In this document: positions 48,658 to 57,121 of the stretch, piece after piece
How the letters are laid out: the number at the start of each line of letters is the position of its first letter
Position numbering within the stretch: the first letter of the stretch is position 1
DNA from: Amycolatopsis viridis
GTDB lineage: Bacteria > Actinomycetota > Actinomycetes > Mycobacteriales > Pseudonocardiaceae
Assembly (NCBI RefSeq): GCF_011758765.1
Contig: NZ_JAANOU010000001.1
Span: forward strand, 2,108,001 to 2,172,000
Length of the DNA: 64,000 nt
Direction of reading: 5' to 3'
Made by a program: the position numbers and the translations under genes
The notes under the pieces: model-generated
What the model was told of the DNA's origin: nothing
Database searches by the model: none
What the model saw: only the letters and a program-made list of their open reading frames with translations

Positions 48658-49322
48658 CAGCTCTCCTCCTCCGGCGCGCGCGCCGCAATGCTCGTCACGT
48701 CGCCGACCGTGCCGGACTTCGCCGCCACGTACACCAGATCATCCGCCTGCAGCACCGTCTTGGAATCGGGCAGCACGGGCGTGCCGAAGCGCATCACGAA
48801 CGCCACCCGCGCCCCGGTCGCCTCCTGCAGCTCGCTGACGCTGCGGCCGACCCAGTCCTCGTGCAACGGAAGTTGCAGCACCGCGACGTTGCCGCTGGGG
48901 TCCCGCCACGCCGACGCCACCCCGTCGGGCAGCAGCGTGCGCAGGAACCGGTCCGTCGTCCACGGCACGGTCGCCACGGTGGGGATGCCCAGCCGCTCGT
49001 AGACCGCCGCCCGCTTCGGGTCGTAGATGCGGGCCACGACGTGCTCGACGCCGAAGTTCTCCCGGGCCACCCGGGCGGAGATGATGTTCGAGTTGTCGCC
49101 GCTGGACACCGCGGCGAAGGCGCCGGCCCGCTCGATGCCCGCGTCGATCAGCACCTGCCGGTCGAAGCCCATACCCAGCACCTGCCGGCCCTGGAAATCG
49201 CTGCCGAGGCGCCGGAACGCCTCCTGCGCCTTGTCGATCACCGCGACCTCGTGACCGAGGCGCTCCAGGGCCGCGGCCAGGGACGCGCCCACCCGGCCGC
49301 ACCCCATGATCACCACGTGCAC
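48657..49322 (-). CDS. ceoB: Potassium uptake RCK protein CeoB (TrkA family)
   Basis: Protein of 221 aa with the RCK N-domain (VVIMGCGRVGASLAAALERLGHEV) and a TrkA_C domain. It is the Rv2691 equivalent. I chose GTG at 49322 because AGGAGG lies 7 bases upstream and the protein then starts exactly at the Rossmann strand. A TrkH/KtrB channel partner is not in the window, and the divergent KimA-like transporter may be the functional partner of this locus. Confidence 0.9.
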   Translation of the reverse strand: MHVVIMGCGRVGASLAAALERLGHEVAVIDKAQEAFRRLGSDFQGRQVLGMGFDRQVLIDAGIERAGAFAAVSSGDNSNIISARVARENFGVEHVVARIYDPKRAAVYERLGIPTVATVPWTTDRFLRTLLPDGVASAWRDPSGNVAVLQLPLHEDWVGRSVSELQEATGARVAFVMRFGTPVLPDSKTVLQADDLVYVAAKSGTVGDVTSIAARAPEEES

Positions 49323-49425
49323 GTCCTGCCTCCTGTGTGTCACCCGAACGGCGGCTACCCGGTAGATGCCGTCGCAGAACCTACCTTGTCCGGCCGCCTC
49401 GCGGACCCGCCCGTACCCTTCTGAC

Positions 49426-51456
49426 GTGTCGAAGATTGCGACCGCCACCAAACGGCTGCTCGTTGGCCGTCCGTTCCGGAGCGACCGGCTGTCCCACACC
49501 CTGCTCCCGAAGCGGATCGCGCTGCCGATCTTCGCGTCGGATGCCCTCTCCAGCGTGGCGTACGCGCCCGAGGAGATCTTCCTGACGCTGAGCGTCGCGG
49601 GGTTGTCGGCCTACGCGTACTCGCCGTGGATCGGCATCGCCGTCGCGGTGGTCATGCTGGTCGTGGTGGCCTCCTACCGCCAGAACGTGCACGCCTACCC
49701 CAGCGGCGGCGGGGACTACGAGGTCGCCAGCACCAACCTCGGCGGCAGATTCGGCCTGACCGTGGCCAGCGCGCTGCTGGTCGACTACGTGCTGACCGTG
49801 GCCGTGTCCACCTCCTCCGGCGTGGCCAACATCGGCTCGGCCGTCCCGTTCGTCGCCGAGCACAAGGTGTTCAGCGCGATCCTGATCGTCATCGTGCTGA
49901 CCTCGATCAACCTGCGCGGGGTGCGGGAGTCCGGCAAGGCGTTCGCGATCCCGACCTACGGGTTCATCATCGGCATCCTCGGCATGGTGCTGTGGGGCCT
50001 GTTCGAGGCGGTCCGCGGCACCCCGATGCGGGCGGAGAGCGCGGGGTTCCAGCTGCACGCCGAGGCGTCCTTCGCCGGGTTCGCGTTCGTGTTCCTCATC
50101 CTGCGCTCGTTCTCCTCCGGCGCCGCGGCGCTGACCGGGGTCGAGGCGATCAGCAACGGCGTGCCCGCGTTCCGCAAGCCGAAGTCGAAGAACGCGGCCA
50201 CCACGCTGCTGATGATGGGGGTGCTCGCGGTGACGATGCTGCTCGGCATCATCACGCTGGCGATCCTCACCGACGTCAAGTTCGCGGAGGACCCGGCGAC
50301 GCAGCTGAGCGGCACGCCGGCGGGTTACCAGCAGAAGACGATCGTCACCCAGATCGCGAAGGCCGTGTTCCCGCACTTCTCGCCGGCCTTCTACTACATC
50401 TCGTTCAGCACCGGCATCATCCTGCTGCTCGCCGCGAACACCGCGTTCAACGGCTTCCCGGTGCTCGCCTCGATCCTCGCGCAGGACCGGTACCTGCCGC
50501 GCCAGCTGCACACCCGCGGCGACCGGCTGACCTTCTCCAACGGCATCCTGTTCCTCGCCGCGTTCGCACTGGTCCTGATCATCGCGTTCGACGCCGAGGT
50601 CACCAAGCTGATCCAGCTCTACATCGTGGGCGTGTTCGTGTCGTTCACGGTGAGCCAGACCGGCATGCTGCGGCACTGGCACCGGCTGCTGTCCCGGGAG
50701 ACCGACCCGGCTGCCCGGCGGCGCATGCGGCGGTCCCAGACGGTCAACGCGATCGGCCTGACCATGACCGGCGCCGTGCTGATCATCGTCCTGATCACCA
50801 AGTTCCTGCTCGGCGCGTGGATCGCCATCGCCGCCATGGTGGCGATCTACCTGCTGATGACCGCGATCCGCAAGCACTACGACCGGGTCTCGGAGGAACT
50901 GGCCACGCTCGACGACAGCAATCCCACCGTGCTGCCCTCGCGCAACCACGCGATCGTGCTGATCTCCAAACTGCACCTGCCGACCCTGCGCGCCCTCGCC
51001 TACGCGAAGGCGATGCGGCCGGACGTGCTGGAGGCGGTGACGGTGAACGTGGACGACGCCGAGACGCGCCAGCTCACCGCCGACTGGGAGGCCAAGGGGT
51101 TCAAGGTCCCGCTGAAGGTCGTCGAGTCGCCCTACCGCGAGATCACCCGGCCGGTGCTGGACTACGTCAAGCGCGTGCGCGGCGACAACCCGCGGGACGT
51201 GGTCACCGTGCTGATCCCGGAGTACGTGGTCGGGCGCTGGTGGGAGCAGCTGCTGCACAACCAGAGCGCCCTGCGCCTGAAGGGGCGGCTGCTGTTCCAG
51301 CCGGGTGTGATGGTCACCAGCGTGCCGTGGCAGCTGCGGTCCTCGGCCAAGGCGCTGCGGCGCGCGGCACGGGCGCGGCCGGTGGCCGGGGACGTCCGCC
51401 GCGGCTACTTCGGGGACGGTGCCCGCGCCGGTGCCGGCAAGGACGGCGGACGGTGA
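49426..51456 (+). CDS. APC-superfamily transporter resembling potassium importer KimA
   Basis: Membrane protein of 676 aa, usually annotated as amino acid permease (Rv2690c equivalent). It has about 12 helices to residue 480 and a cytoplasmic C-terminal domain. Several stretches follow Bacillus KimA (YdaO) as I recall it: FASDALSSVAYAPEEI, YPSGGGDYEVASTNLG, LLVDYVLTVAVSTSSG, FSSGAAALTGVEAISNGVPAF and WWEQLLHNQSALRLK. KimA is a K+/H+ symporter. With the TrkA-type genes directly divergent, potassium is the more likely substrate. TACCCT 6 bases before the GTG may be a -10 giving a leaderless mRNA. Confidence 0.82.
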   Translation: MSKIATATKRLLVGRPFRSDRLSHTLLPKRIALPIFASDALSSVAYAPEEIFLTLSVAGLSAYAYSPWIGIAVAVVMLVVVASYRQNVHAYPSGGGDYEVASTNLGGRFGLTVASALLVDYVLTVAVSTSSGVANIGSAVPFVAEHKVFSAILIVIVLTSINLRGVRESGKAFAIPTYGFIIGILGMVLWGLFEAVRGTPMRAESAGFQLHAEASFAGFAFVFLILRSFSSGAAALTGVEAISNGVPAFRKPKSKNAATTLLMMGVLAVTMLLGIITLAILTDVKFAEDPATQLSGTPAGYQQKTIVTQIAKAVFPHFSPAFYYISFSTGIILLLAANTAFNGFPVLASILAQDRYLPRQLHTRGDRLTFSNGILFLAAFALVLIIAFDAEVTKLIQLYIVGVFVSFTVSQTGMLRHWHRLLSRETDPAARRRMRRSQTVNAIGLTMTGAVLIIVLITKFLLGAWIAIAAMVAIYLLMTAIRKHYDRVSEELATLDDSNPTVLPSRNHAIVLISKLHLPTLRALAYAKAMRPDVLEAVTVNVDDAETRQLTADWEAKGFKVPLKVVESPYREITRPVLDYVKRVRGDNPRDVVTVLIPEYVVGRWWEQLLHNQSALRLKGRLLFQPGVMVTSVPWQLRSSAKALRRAARARPVAGDVRRGYFGDGARAGAGKDGGR

Positions 51457-52664
51457 GCGGTCCCGACTGGACCGGCCGGGTTCTGGAGCTCGAGGTGGGA
51501 CCCGTGGCCCACGGCGGGCACTGCGTGGCCCGCGCCGAGGGCCGGGTGGTGTTCGTCCGGCACGCGCTGCCCGGCGAGCGGGTGCGTGCCGCGGTGACCG
51601 AGGACAAGGGCGGCTCGTTCTGCCGGGCGGACGCCGTGGAGGTGCTGCTGGCCGCGCCGGAACGGGTGGAGCCACCGTGCCCGCTGGCGGTCCCGGGGCA
51701 GTGCGGCGGCTGCGACTGGCAGCACGCGGCGCCGGCGTTCCAGCGTGAGCTCAAGGCCCGGGTGGTGGCCGAGCAGCTGCAGCGGCTCGCTGGATTGGAC
51801 TGGGCGGTCGAGGTCGAGGCGCTGCCCGGCGGCGTGCTCGGCTGGCGGTCCCGCGTCCGGCTGGTGGCCGGGCCGGACGGCCGGGCCGGGTTGCGCGCGC
51901 ACCGCAGCCACCGCGTCGTCGCGGTCGGGAAGTGCCCGATCGCGGTGCCGGGAGCGGTGGAACAGGCGGTGGAGCGGCGGTGGCGGCCGGGCACCGAGAT
52001 CGAGGTGACCAGCGACGGCGACGGACGGGTGCACACGCGTGAGCTGGCGACCGTGCGCGGCAAGCGGAGGGCGCGGCAGCTGACCGGCGGGGAGGCGGTG
52101 CAGCACGCCGCCGGGCGCGACTGGCGGTTGCAGGCGCACGGGTTCTGGCAGGTGCACCCGGCGGCGGCGGACACGTTCGCGGCGGTGGTGCGGGAGTGGG
52201 CGGCCGCGTCGCCCGGCGCGCTGGCGTGGGACCTGTATGCCGGGGTCGGGCTGTTCGCGTCCGTGCTCGCCGGACAGGTCGGCGCGACGGGGCACGTGGT
52301 CGCGGTGGAGTCCGGGCGGCGCGCGGTGCGCGACGGCGAGCGGAACCTCGCCGACCTGCCGCAGGTGAGCTGGCGCGCGGACCGCACCGAACGGGTGCTC
52401 CAGTCGCTGTCCGGGCAGCCGGAAGTCGTGGTGCTGGACCCGCCCCGGTCGGGTGCCGGGCGGGAGGTGGTCGAGGCGGTGGCCGCGGCGTCACCGGCGC
52501 GTGTCGTCTACGTGGCGTGCGACCCCGCGGCGCTGGCCCGGGACGTGGCCTTCTTCGGAGCCGCCGGTTACCGGCTGGAGCGGCTGCGCGCGTTCGACGC
52601 GTTCCCGATGACCCACCACGTGGAGTGCGTGGCGCTGCTCGAACCGGCCGGGAAGGGTGCCTGA
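51453..52664 (+). CDS. TrmA/RlmD-family RNA (uracil-5) methyltransferase
   Basis: RNA methyltransferase of 403 aa equivalent to Rv2689c. The N-terminal TRAM domain (about 5-65) is followed by four Cys (76, 84, 87, 161) spaced as in iron-sulfur RumA/RlmD enzymes. The SAM site is WDLYAGVGLFASVLA and the catalytic nucleophile is Cys356 in YVACDPAALARD. The target is probably a uracil of rRNA or tRNA. Its GTG overlaps the KimA-like stop as GTGA. The last 17 codons include one copy of a 26-bp direct repeat, and the tail after it (EPAGKGA) may have been exchanged. Confidence 0.87.
   Translation: MSGPDWTGRVLELEVGPVAHGGHCVARAEGRVVFVRHALPGERVRAAVTEDKGGSFCRADAVEVLLAAPERVEPPCPLAVPGQCGGCDWQHAAPAFQRELKARVVAEQLQRLAGLDWAVEVEALPGGVLGWRSRVRLVAGPDGRAGLRAHRSHRVVAVGKCPIAVPGAVEQAVERRWRPGTEIEVTSDGDGRVHTRELATVRGKRRARQLTGGEAVQHAAGRDWRLQAHGFWQVHPAAADTFAAVVREWAAASPGALAWDLYAGVGLFASVLAGQVGATGHVVAVESGRRAVRDGERNLADLPQVSWRADRTERVLQSLSGQPEVVVLDPPRSGAGREVVEAVAAASPARVVYVACDPAALARDVAFFGAAGYRLERLRAFDAFPMTHHVECVALLEPAGKGA
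52614..52639 (+). repeat. Left copy of 26-bp direct repeat (att-like)
   Basis: Bases 52614-52639, encoding HHVECVALL at the end of the methyltransferase, recur without change at 55254-55279. The preceding 12 bases are partly alike as well (TTCCCG-TG). Two copies of a gene 3' end flanking a small accessory segment is the pattern left by site-specific integration or by recombination. Confidence 0.75.
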
Positions 52665-52727
52665 CCTGCGGTTTTGTCTGTTCGCTTGATGTGCGGTTGG
52701 GCGTTACGGGCAATATCTTGCGCTGAA

Positions 52728-52925
52728 ATGACGCTCCTTCTGAGTGCGGCGTCTTGGCGTAAGAGCAGCTACAGCAACCAGGACGGCGGCGCGTGCATCG
52801 AGGTCTCCGACGACTTCGCCGCTGTCGCGCCGGTGTGCGACGGCAAGATCCCGTACGGGTCGGTGCTCGTCTTCCCGGCCGGTGGCTGGTCCCGGCCGGG
52901 GCGGATGAGCGGAACCTTCGGACAG
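52728..52925 (+). pseudogene. Degenerate DUF397 gene
   Basis: The frame from the ATG at 52728 reads SWRKSSYSNQDGGACIEVSDDF, the unmistakable front of a DUF397 protein. The usual ending (an aromatic-rich stretch and a stop after about 60-70 residues) is missing. The frame instead runs on through the opposite-strand CGNR gene to 53372. It is probably a decayed copy that lost its 3' end. DUF397 genes normally pair with an XRE regulator, which is absent. Confidence 0.6.
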
Positions 52926-52958
52926 GTACGCGGGGAGTGGAAAAGCCCATACCTGAGG

Positions 52959-53564
52959 TCACACCGAGCGGTCCCGCCCCAAGCGGTGCTCGGTGTAGTG
53001 GCGTGCGGCGCGGACGCGGTTGCCGCAGCGGTCCGAGCACCAGCGGCGGGCGCCGTGGTTGCGGATGAAGAGACGGGTGCAGCCGGGCGCTCCGCACGTG
53101 GACAGACGCGTGCTCGGCGGGCCTGTCAGCAGCTCCATGCCGTCCTCGGCCAGCACGGTGAGGGCCGCGCCGACGGGATCGCCGGCCGGGCGGCACGCCG
53201 CCGCCACCGGACCGGCCTCCGCCCAGCGGATCTCGCGGACGGCGGGGGCCGCCGCGAGCGTGCCGTTCAGTGTGGCCAGGGCCGCCGGCGCGGGAGAGCC
53301 GCCGTTGAGGTGTGCGTTGAGCAACTCCCGGAGAGAGCCGCGCAGTTCGCGCAGATGATCCAGTTCCCTTGAGCCGACCGGGACCCCTGCGGGGATCAGC
53401 CCCCGGTGGTGCAGCCAGGTGGTCGCGCTCTCGGTGTCGCGCAGTCCGTCGTACGGGCCGCTCGGCCGGCTGAACTCGGTGTTGACCAGTGCCAGAGCGC
53501 CGTGGCGGTCCTCCCCGGGAGCCTCCAGCAGGGTCGTCGCGGTGGAGGATTCGGCAGCGTCCAT
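52959..53564 (-). CDS. CGNR zinc finger / ABATE-domain regulator
   Basis: Protein of 201 aa. The N-terminal ABATE region (ALALVNTEFSRPSGPYDGL, residues 23-150) may sense a ligand. The C-terminal CGNR finger is CGAPGCTRLFIRNHGARRWCS followed by CGNRVRAARHY, which probably binds DNA. It is divergent from an MFS exporter with a nested inverted repeat between them, so it most likely controls that exporter. It lies within the 52.6-55.3 kb segment flanked by direct repeats. Confidence 0.87.
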   Translation of the reverse strand: MDAAESSTATTLLEAPGEDRHGALALVNTEFSRPSGPYDGLRDTESATTWLHHRGLIPAGVPVGSRELDHLRELRGSLRELLNAHLNGGSPAPAALATLNGTLAAAPAVREIRWAEAGPVAAACRPAGDPVGAALTVLAEDGMELLTGPPSTRLSTCGAPGCTRLFIRNHGARRWCSDRCGNRVRAARHYTEHRLGRDRSV

Positions 53565-53575
53565 GACCTAACGCT

Positions 53576-53658
53576 AGCACTTGAGCTTTGCCGTGAGGCT
53601 GGGATAAGGTCGGTGAGTCCAACGGTGAATTACAAACTCTACCGTTAGACCAAGTGCT
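53576..53658. promoter_or_regulatory. Nested inverted repeats between CGNR and MFS genes
   Basis: AGCACTTG (53576-53583) pairs with CAAGTGCT (53651-53658), and inside it AACGGT (53621-53626) pairs with ACCGTT (53641-53646). The stretch is also AT-rich compared with its surroundings. It is a probable operator for the CGNR regulator at the shared promoter. Confidence 0.6.
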
Positions 53659-53689
53659 CCAGCTTCCGTTGTCGACGAGGGGGATCCCT

Positions 53690-54922
53690 GTGGGAAAGAC
53701 AGACAAAGGCCTGACTCTGCGGTTCATCACGCTGGCCATCGGCATGTTCGCCATCGGTACGGACAGCTTTGTGGTGGCCGGCATCCTGCCCAGCGTGGCC
53801 AAGGACCTTGACGTCGACGTGCCCACCAGCGCGGAGCTCATCACGGCCTATGCGCTGTCCTACGCCATCCTCTCGCCCGTGGTCGCGGCGGTGGCCGCCC
53901 GTGTGCCCCGCCGGCTGCTGCTGATCATCGGCCTGGTGGTGTTCATCGTGGGCAACATCGGCACCGGGCTCGCGCCCGGGTTCGAGGCGGCCCTTGGTTT
54001 CCGGGTGGTGGCCGCGCTCGGCGGTGCCATGTTCACGCCGACCGCGGCCGGGGTCGTCGTCGCGCTCGCCGGGCCGGAGCGGCGGGGTACCGCCCTGAGC
54101 ATCCTGTTCGGCGGATTGAGCGCGGCCACCGCCCTCGGTTCCCCCATCGGCACCGCGATCAGCGGATTCACCGACTGGCGCGGCACCATGGTGTTCGTCG
54201 CCGCGGTCGGTCTCCTGGCCGCGGTCGCCATCTCCGTGGCCCTGCCCTCGGTGCCCAGCCCGCCGGCGGTGACGCTGAAGCAGCGCCTGTCGCCTGTCAC
54301 CGACCCGAGGATCGCCCTGGCGCTGCTGCTGGTCCTGGTCGCGTACAGCGGCTTGTTCATCCTGTACACCTACGTCAGCCAGATTTTCGCTCCGGCCACG
54401 GACGGCAGTGGCCGCGCCCTGGCCTGGCTGCTGTTCGCCTGGGGCATCGCGGCCGTCGTCGGCAACATGACCGCGGGGCGCCTGACCGACAAGCTGGGCA
54501 ACCGCGTCGTGATCAACACGGCCGGCGTCATCGCGGTCGTCGTGTTCGCCACCACCCCGTGGACCAGCCCGCACCTGGCGACCGCCGTTGTCGCCGTGAT
54601 GCTCTGGGGCGCCTGCGGATGGGCGATGCTCGTCCCGATCCAGCACCGGCTCGCCGGAGTGAACCCCGAGGTCGCGCAGATGTCCATCTCCCTGAGCTCC
54701 TCGGCGAACTACGTCGGTGTCTCCCTCGCCCCGGTGATCGGCCGCTTCTTCCTCGACCACGGCGTGGACATGCGCTACCTGGGCATGCCGTCCGCGGCGA
54801 TCGTCGTTGCGGGCCTGCTGATCGGCGAGGCGGGTTACCTGCTGATCAAGCGGGGGATGCGCCGGGCGCAGGCGGGCGACGGCGACGCTCCGGCCGATGT
54901 CCGGGCCGTCACGGCGCGCTGA
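53690..54922 (+). CDS. MFS transporter, DHA1 drug/arabinose-efflux type
   Basis: Exporter of 410 aa with 12 predicted helices. The first helix (LAIGMFAIGTDSFVVAGILPSVAKDL) is typical of AraJ/CmlA-like DHA1 proteins, and motif A-like RVPRRLLL follows helix 2. The substrate may be a drug or metabolite. GTG at 53690 has GAGGGGG upstream. It is probably controlled by the divergent CGNR protein and carried on the direct-repeat-flanked segment. Confidence 0.87.
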   Translation: MGKTDKGLTLRFITLAIGMFAIGTDSFVVAGILPSVAKDLDVDVPTSAELITAYALSYAILSPVVAAVAARVPRRLLLIIGLVVFIVGNIGTGLAPGFEAALGFRVVAALGGAMFTPTAAGVVVALAGPERRGTALSILFGGLSAATALGSPIGTAISGFTDWRGTMVFVAAVGLLAAVAISVALPSVPSPPAVTLKQRLSPVTDPRIALALLLVLVAYSGLFILYTYVSQIFAPATDGSGRALAWLLFAWGIAAVVGNMTAGRLTDKLGNRVVINTAGVIAVVVFATTPWTSPHLATAVVAVMLWGACGWAMLVPIQHRLAGVNPEVAQMSISLSSSANYVGVSLAPVIGRFFLDHGVDMRYLGMPSAAIVVAGLLIGEAGYLLIKRGMRRAQAGDGDAPADVRAVTAR

Positions 54923-55029
54923 CCGCGCGAACGCGCGGGGGCCCGCACGGACCGTGGCGGCGGTGCCGTGCGGAGCCCCGCGGGGAGCCTGCGGGCGGGA
55001 GGTCAGGTGATCCGGCCGCGCGGCGGGGT

Positions 55030-55240
55030 TCCAGCACTCCCATCAGCCGGCTCACCTCGGCCGTCGCGGACTTGACGGCCAGGACGCAACGGTCACGGGA
55101 GGTGAGCCGGTTTGAGCAGGGCGAGCGAGCCCAGCACGGTGCCGTCCCACAGCACGGGCGCGGCGACGGAGTCCCAGCCGCGTGCGCGTTCCTGGAAGCC
55201 GATCGCGTATCCCGTGGCCCGAATCTCCGCGGACTGACAC
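55030..55240 (-). pseudogene. Relic of an IclR-family regulator (C-terminal part)
   Basis: The frame reads EIRATGYAIGFQERARGWDSVAAPVLW and GTVLGSLALLKPAHL, the effector-binding end of an IclR protein. It then meets a stop, while the neighbouring frame goes on with LTSRDRCVLAVKSATAEVSRLMG, so there is at least one frameshift. The N-terminal two thirds are missing, and homology breaks off within about 15 bases of the right 26-bp direct repeat. The gene was apparently truncated at that boundary. Confidence 0.65.
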
Positions 55241-55289
55241 CTTCCCGGTGCCGCACCACGTGGAGTGCGTGGCGCTGCTGACGCGGTGA
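55236..55289 (+). pseudogene. Displaced 3' end of a TrmA-like methyltransferase gene
   Basis: The plus strand reads DTFPVPHHVECVALLTR and stop, corresponding to DAFPMTHHVECVALLEP in the intact methyltransferase 2.6 kb to the left. No methyltransferase body precedes it. It looks like the former end of that gene, pushed away when the segment between the two repeats was inserted, or the end of a lost paralogue. Confidence 0.6.
55254..55279 (+). repeat. Right copy of 26-bp direct repeat (att-like)
   Basis: Identical to 52614-52639 on the same strand. It marks the right end of the 2.6-kb segment holding the DUF397 relic, CGNR regulator, MFS exporter and IclR relic. Confidence 0.75.
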
Positions 55290-55330
55290 GCGCCCCGGAA
55301 TTGTCGGACCCCTCCGGCATGATGCCGGGC

Positions 55331-55915
55331 ATGACTTCCTTGCCGAGTTTCGACCGCGCGGCCGCTGCGGTGTCCCGTGTCGTGTCCGCGGTACAGCCCG
55401 ATCAGTGGGAGCTGCCCACGGCCTGCACGTCGTGGAACGTGCGGGCCGTGTTCGAGCACCTGGTGCACGGCAACCTGCGCACCGCGGCGTGGGCGCGCGG
55501 GGAGCCCCCGCCCGAGTCCCCGCCGCCGTGGGACGACGCGCCGGAGGTGTTCGCCCGTTCGCTGTCCGTTCTGCGGGAGGCGCTGGCCGATCCGGGACTG
55601 CCCGGGCGGACGGTGCACGTGCCGTTCGGTGACGTGCCGGGCGCGATGCTGGTGCCGATCCGCGTCAACGAGCTGCTGGTGCACGGCTGGGACATTGCCG
55701 ACGCCACCGGTCAGTCGACTGATCTGGAGCCCGATCTGGCGGAGGAGGCGCTGTCGTCGTGGGCCGCCCGGTTCGGCGACGCGCCACGACCACCGGGCGG
55801 TCCGTTCGGGCCGCCGGTGCCGGCGCCCGCGGGAGCGTCCGCGGCCGACCGCCTGGCGGCCTTCCTCGGCCGGCGGTCGGTACGCGCCCCGGATGATGCG
55901 GAGACGTTCCGGTAG
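55331..55915 (+). CDS. TIGR03086 family metal-binding (DinB-like) protein
   Basis: Protein of 194 aa related to mycothiol-dependent maleylpyruvate isomerases. Landmarks are the front LPSFDRAAAAVSRVV, WNVRAVFEHLVHGN with a metal-ligand His, and NELLVHGWDIADATGQ with the other. The role is unknown, and a thiol-transfer or detoxification function is possible. In-frame ATGs at 55319 and 55322 are alternatives; I chose 55331 as closest to the conserved start. Confidence 0.8.
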   Translation: MTSLPSFDRAAAAVSRVVSAVQPDQWELPTACTSWNVRAVFEHLVHGNLRTAAWARGEPPPESPPPWDDAPEVFARSLSVLREALADPGLPGRTVHVPFGDVPGAMLVPIRVNELLVHGWDIADATGQSTDLEPDLAEEALSSWAARFGDAPRPPGGPFGPPVPAPAGASAADRLAAFLGRRSVRAPDDAETFR

Positions 55916-56002
55916 CGCACCGGCTGCTGTGTCCATTGTGGAGAGTTCCGGCCGTCCGGTGGATCACCGTGCGGGTACTGGGCGGGACGTAGGGGGGAGT
56001 GC

Positions 56003-57121
56003 GTGGGAAAGTCCACTGTGGAAACATTCGCCGTCCTGCTGCGCGATGCGGCGAGGCGCCGGCTGGGTGAGATCGCGGCCCGGGAGCTGGCCGGCCCGCG
56101 GTACGACAAGGAGGTGATCGACCGGGCGGCGGAGCTGGCGCTGCGCGAGGTGCTCGCCCGCTTGTGGCGCACCGGCTGGCAGCCGCGCGACGTGCACCAG
56201 GTCGCCCGGCGCCGTCTGGACCGGCGGGCGGTGTCCCTGGTCGTGGACGCCATCGCCGGATGCGCGGCGGCAGGGGAGCAGTTCGCCGGGATCGGGGCCG
56301 TCGTGTGGTGGGCGGGTGATCGGCCGCTGCTCGGCCAGTGGGCTGCGCGGCACGCGGTGGCGCGGGAGCCGGCGTTGCTGGCGGTCCTGGCGGTCCTGGC
56401 GGCGCTGTTGCCGTTGCCGCGGTTGCCGGATCTGCCGGTCGCCGCGGCGGCGCCGGGGGTGGATGAGCGGATGCCGGCCCGGATCCGGGCGTTGCTGGCG
56501 AAAGCCGAGTCGACGTCGTTCCCGGAGGAGGCGGAGGCGCTGTCGGCGAAGGCGCAGCAGCTGATGAGCCGGTACTCGTTCGAGCAGGCGCTACTGGATC
56601 CGCCGGCGCGGGCCGGTTCGGCGCGGCGGTTCTGGCTGGAGCAGCCGTACCTGGGGCCGAAGTCGTCGCTGGTGACGGCGGTGGCGTCCGCCAATCGGTG
56701 CCGGGCCGCGTTCTACGCGGGGCTCGGGTTCGTCGTCTTGGTCGGGCACGAGGTGGACCTCGACCTGGTGGAGCTGCTCTCGACGTCCCTGCTGGTGCAG
56801 GCGAACGAGGCGATGCTCGCCGCCGGGACGCGGTCGCGGACGCGGTCGTTCCGGCACGCGTTCCTGCTCGCCTACGCCGGCCGCGTGGGTGAACGGCTGA
56901 CCGCGGCCGACCGCGCGGCCGGTGAGGAGTTCCCGGACGACCGCCTGCTCCCGATCCTGACCCGGCGCCGGCAGGAGGTGGACACGCTGTTCGGGGAGCT
57001 GTTCCCGCGCACCGTTACTCGCAGGACGACCATCAGCAACGGCGACGGCTGGGCAGCGGGCCGAGCGGCCGCGGACCGCGCCCGGCTGACCGTGGAGAGG
57101 ACAGCCGTGGAGGGACAGTAG
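56003..57121 (+). CDS. DUF2786 domain protein
   Basis: Protein of 372 aa. The DUF2786 motif RIRALLAKAESTSFPEEAEALSAKAQQLMSRY is at about 160-191, followed by a C-terminal region (SSLVTAVASANRCRAAFY, RHAFLLAYAGRVGERL) found with it in actinobacteria and phages. Function unknown. GTG start with AGGGGGGAG upstream. The second large repeat array begins 142 bases after its stop. Confidence 0.85.
   Translation: MGKSTVETFAVLLRDAARRRLGEIAARELAGPRYDKEVIDRAAELALREVLARLWRTGWQPRDVHQVARRRLDRRAVSLVVDAIAGCAAAGEQFAGIGAVVWWAGDRPLLGQWAARHAVAREPALLAVLAVLAALLPLPRLPDLPVAAAAPGVDERMPARIRALLAKAESTSFPEEAEALSAKAQQLMSRYSFEQALLDPPARAGSARRFWLEQPYLGPKSSLVTAVASANRCRAAFYAGLGFVVLVGHEVDLDLVELLSTSLLVQANEAMLAAGTRSRTRSFRHAFLLAYAGRVGERLTAADRAAGEEFPDDRLLPILTRRRQEVDTLFGELFPRTVTRRTTISNGDGWAAGRAAADRARLTVERTAVEGQ

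Noticed and set aside
49626-52664. A 1012-codon plus-strand frame covering the KimA-like gene and the methyltransferase
   Set aside because: Only the last 403 codons are the methyltransferase. The front is a shadow frame of the KimA-like gene; a GTG overlapping its stop is the real start.
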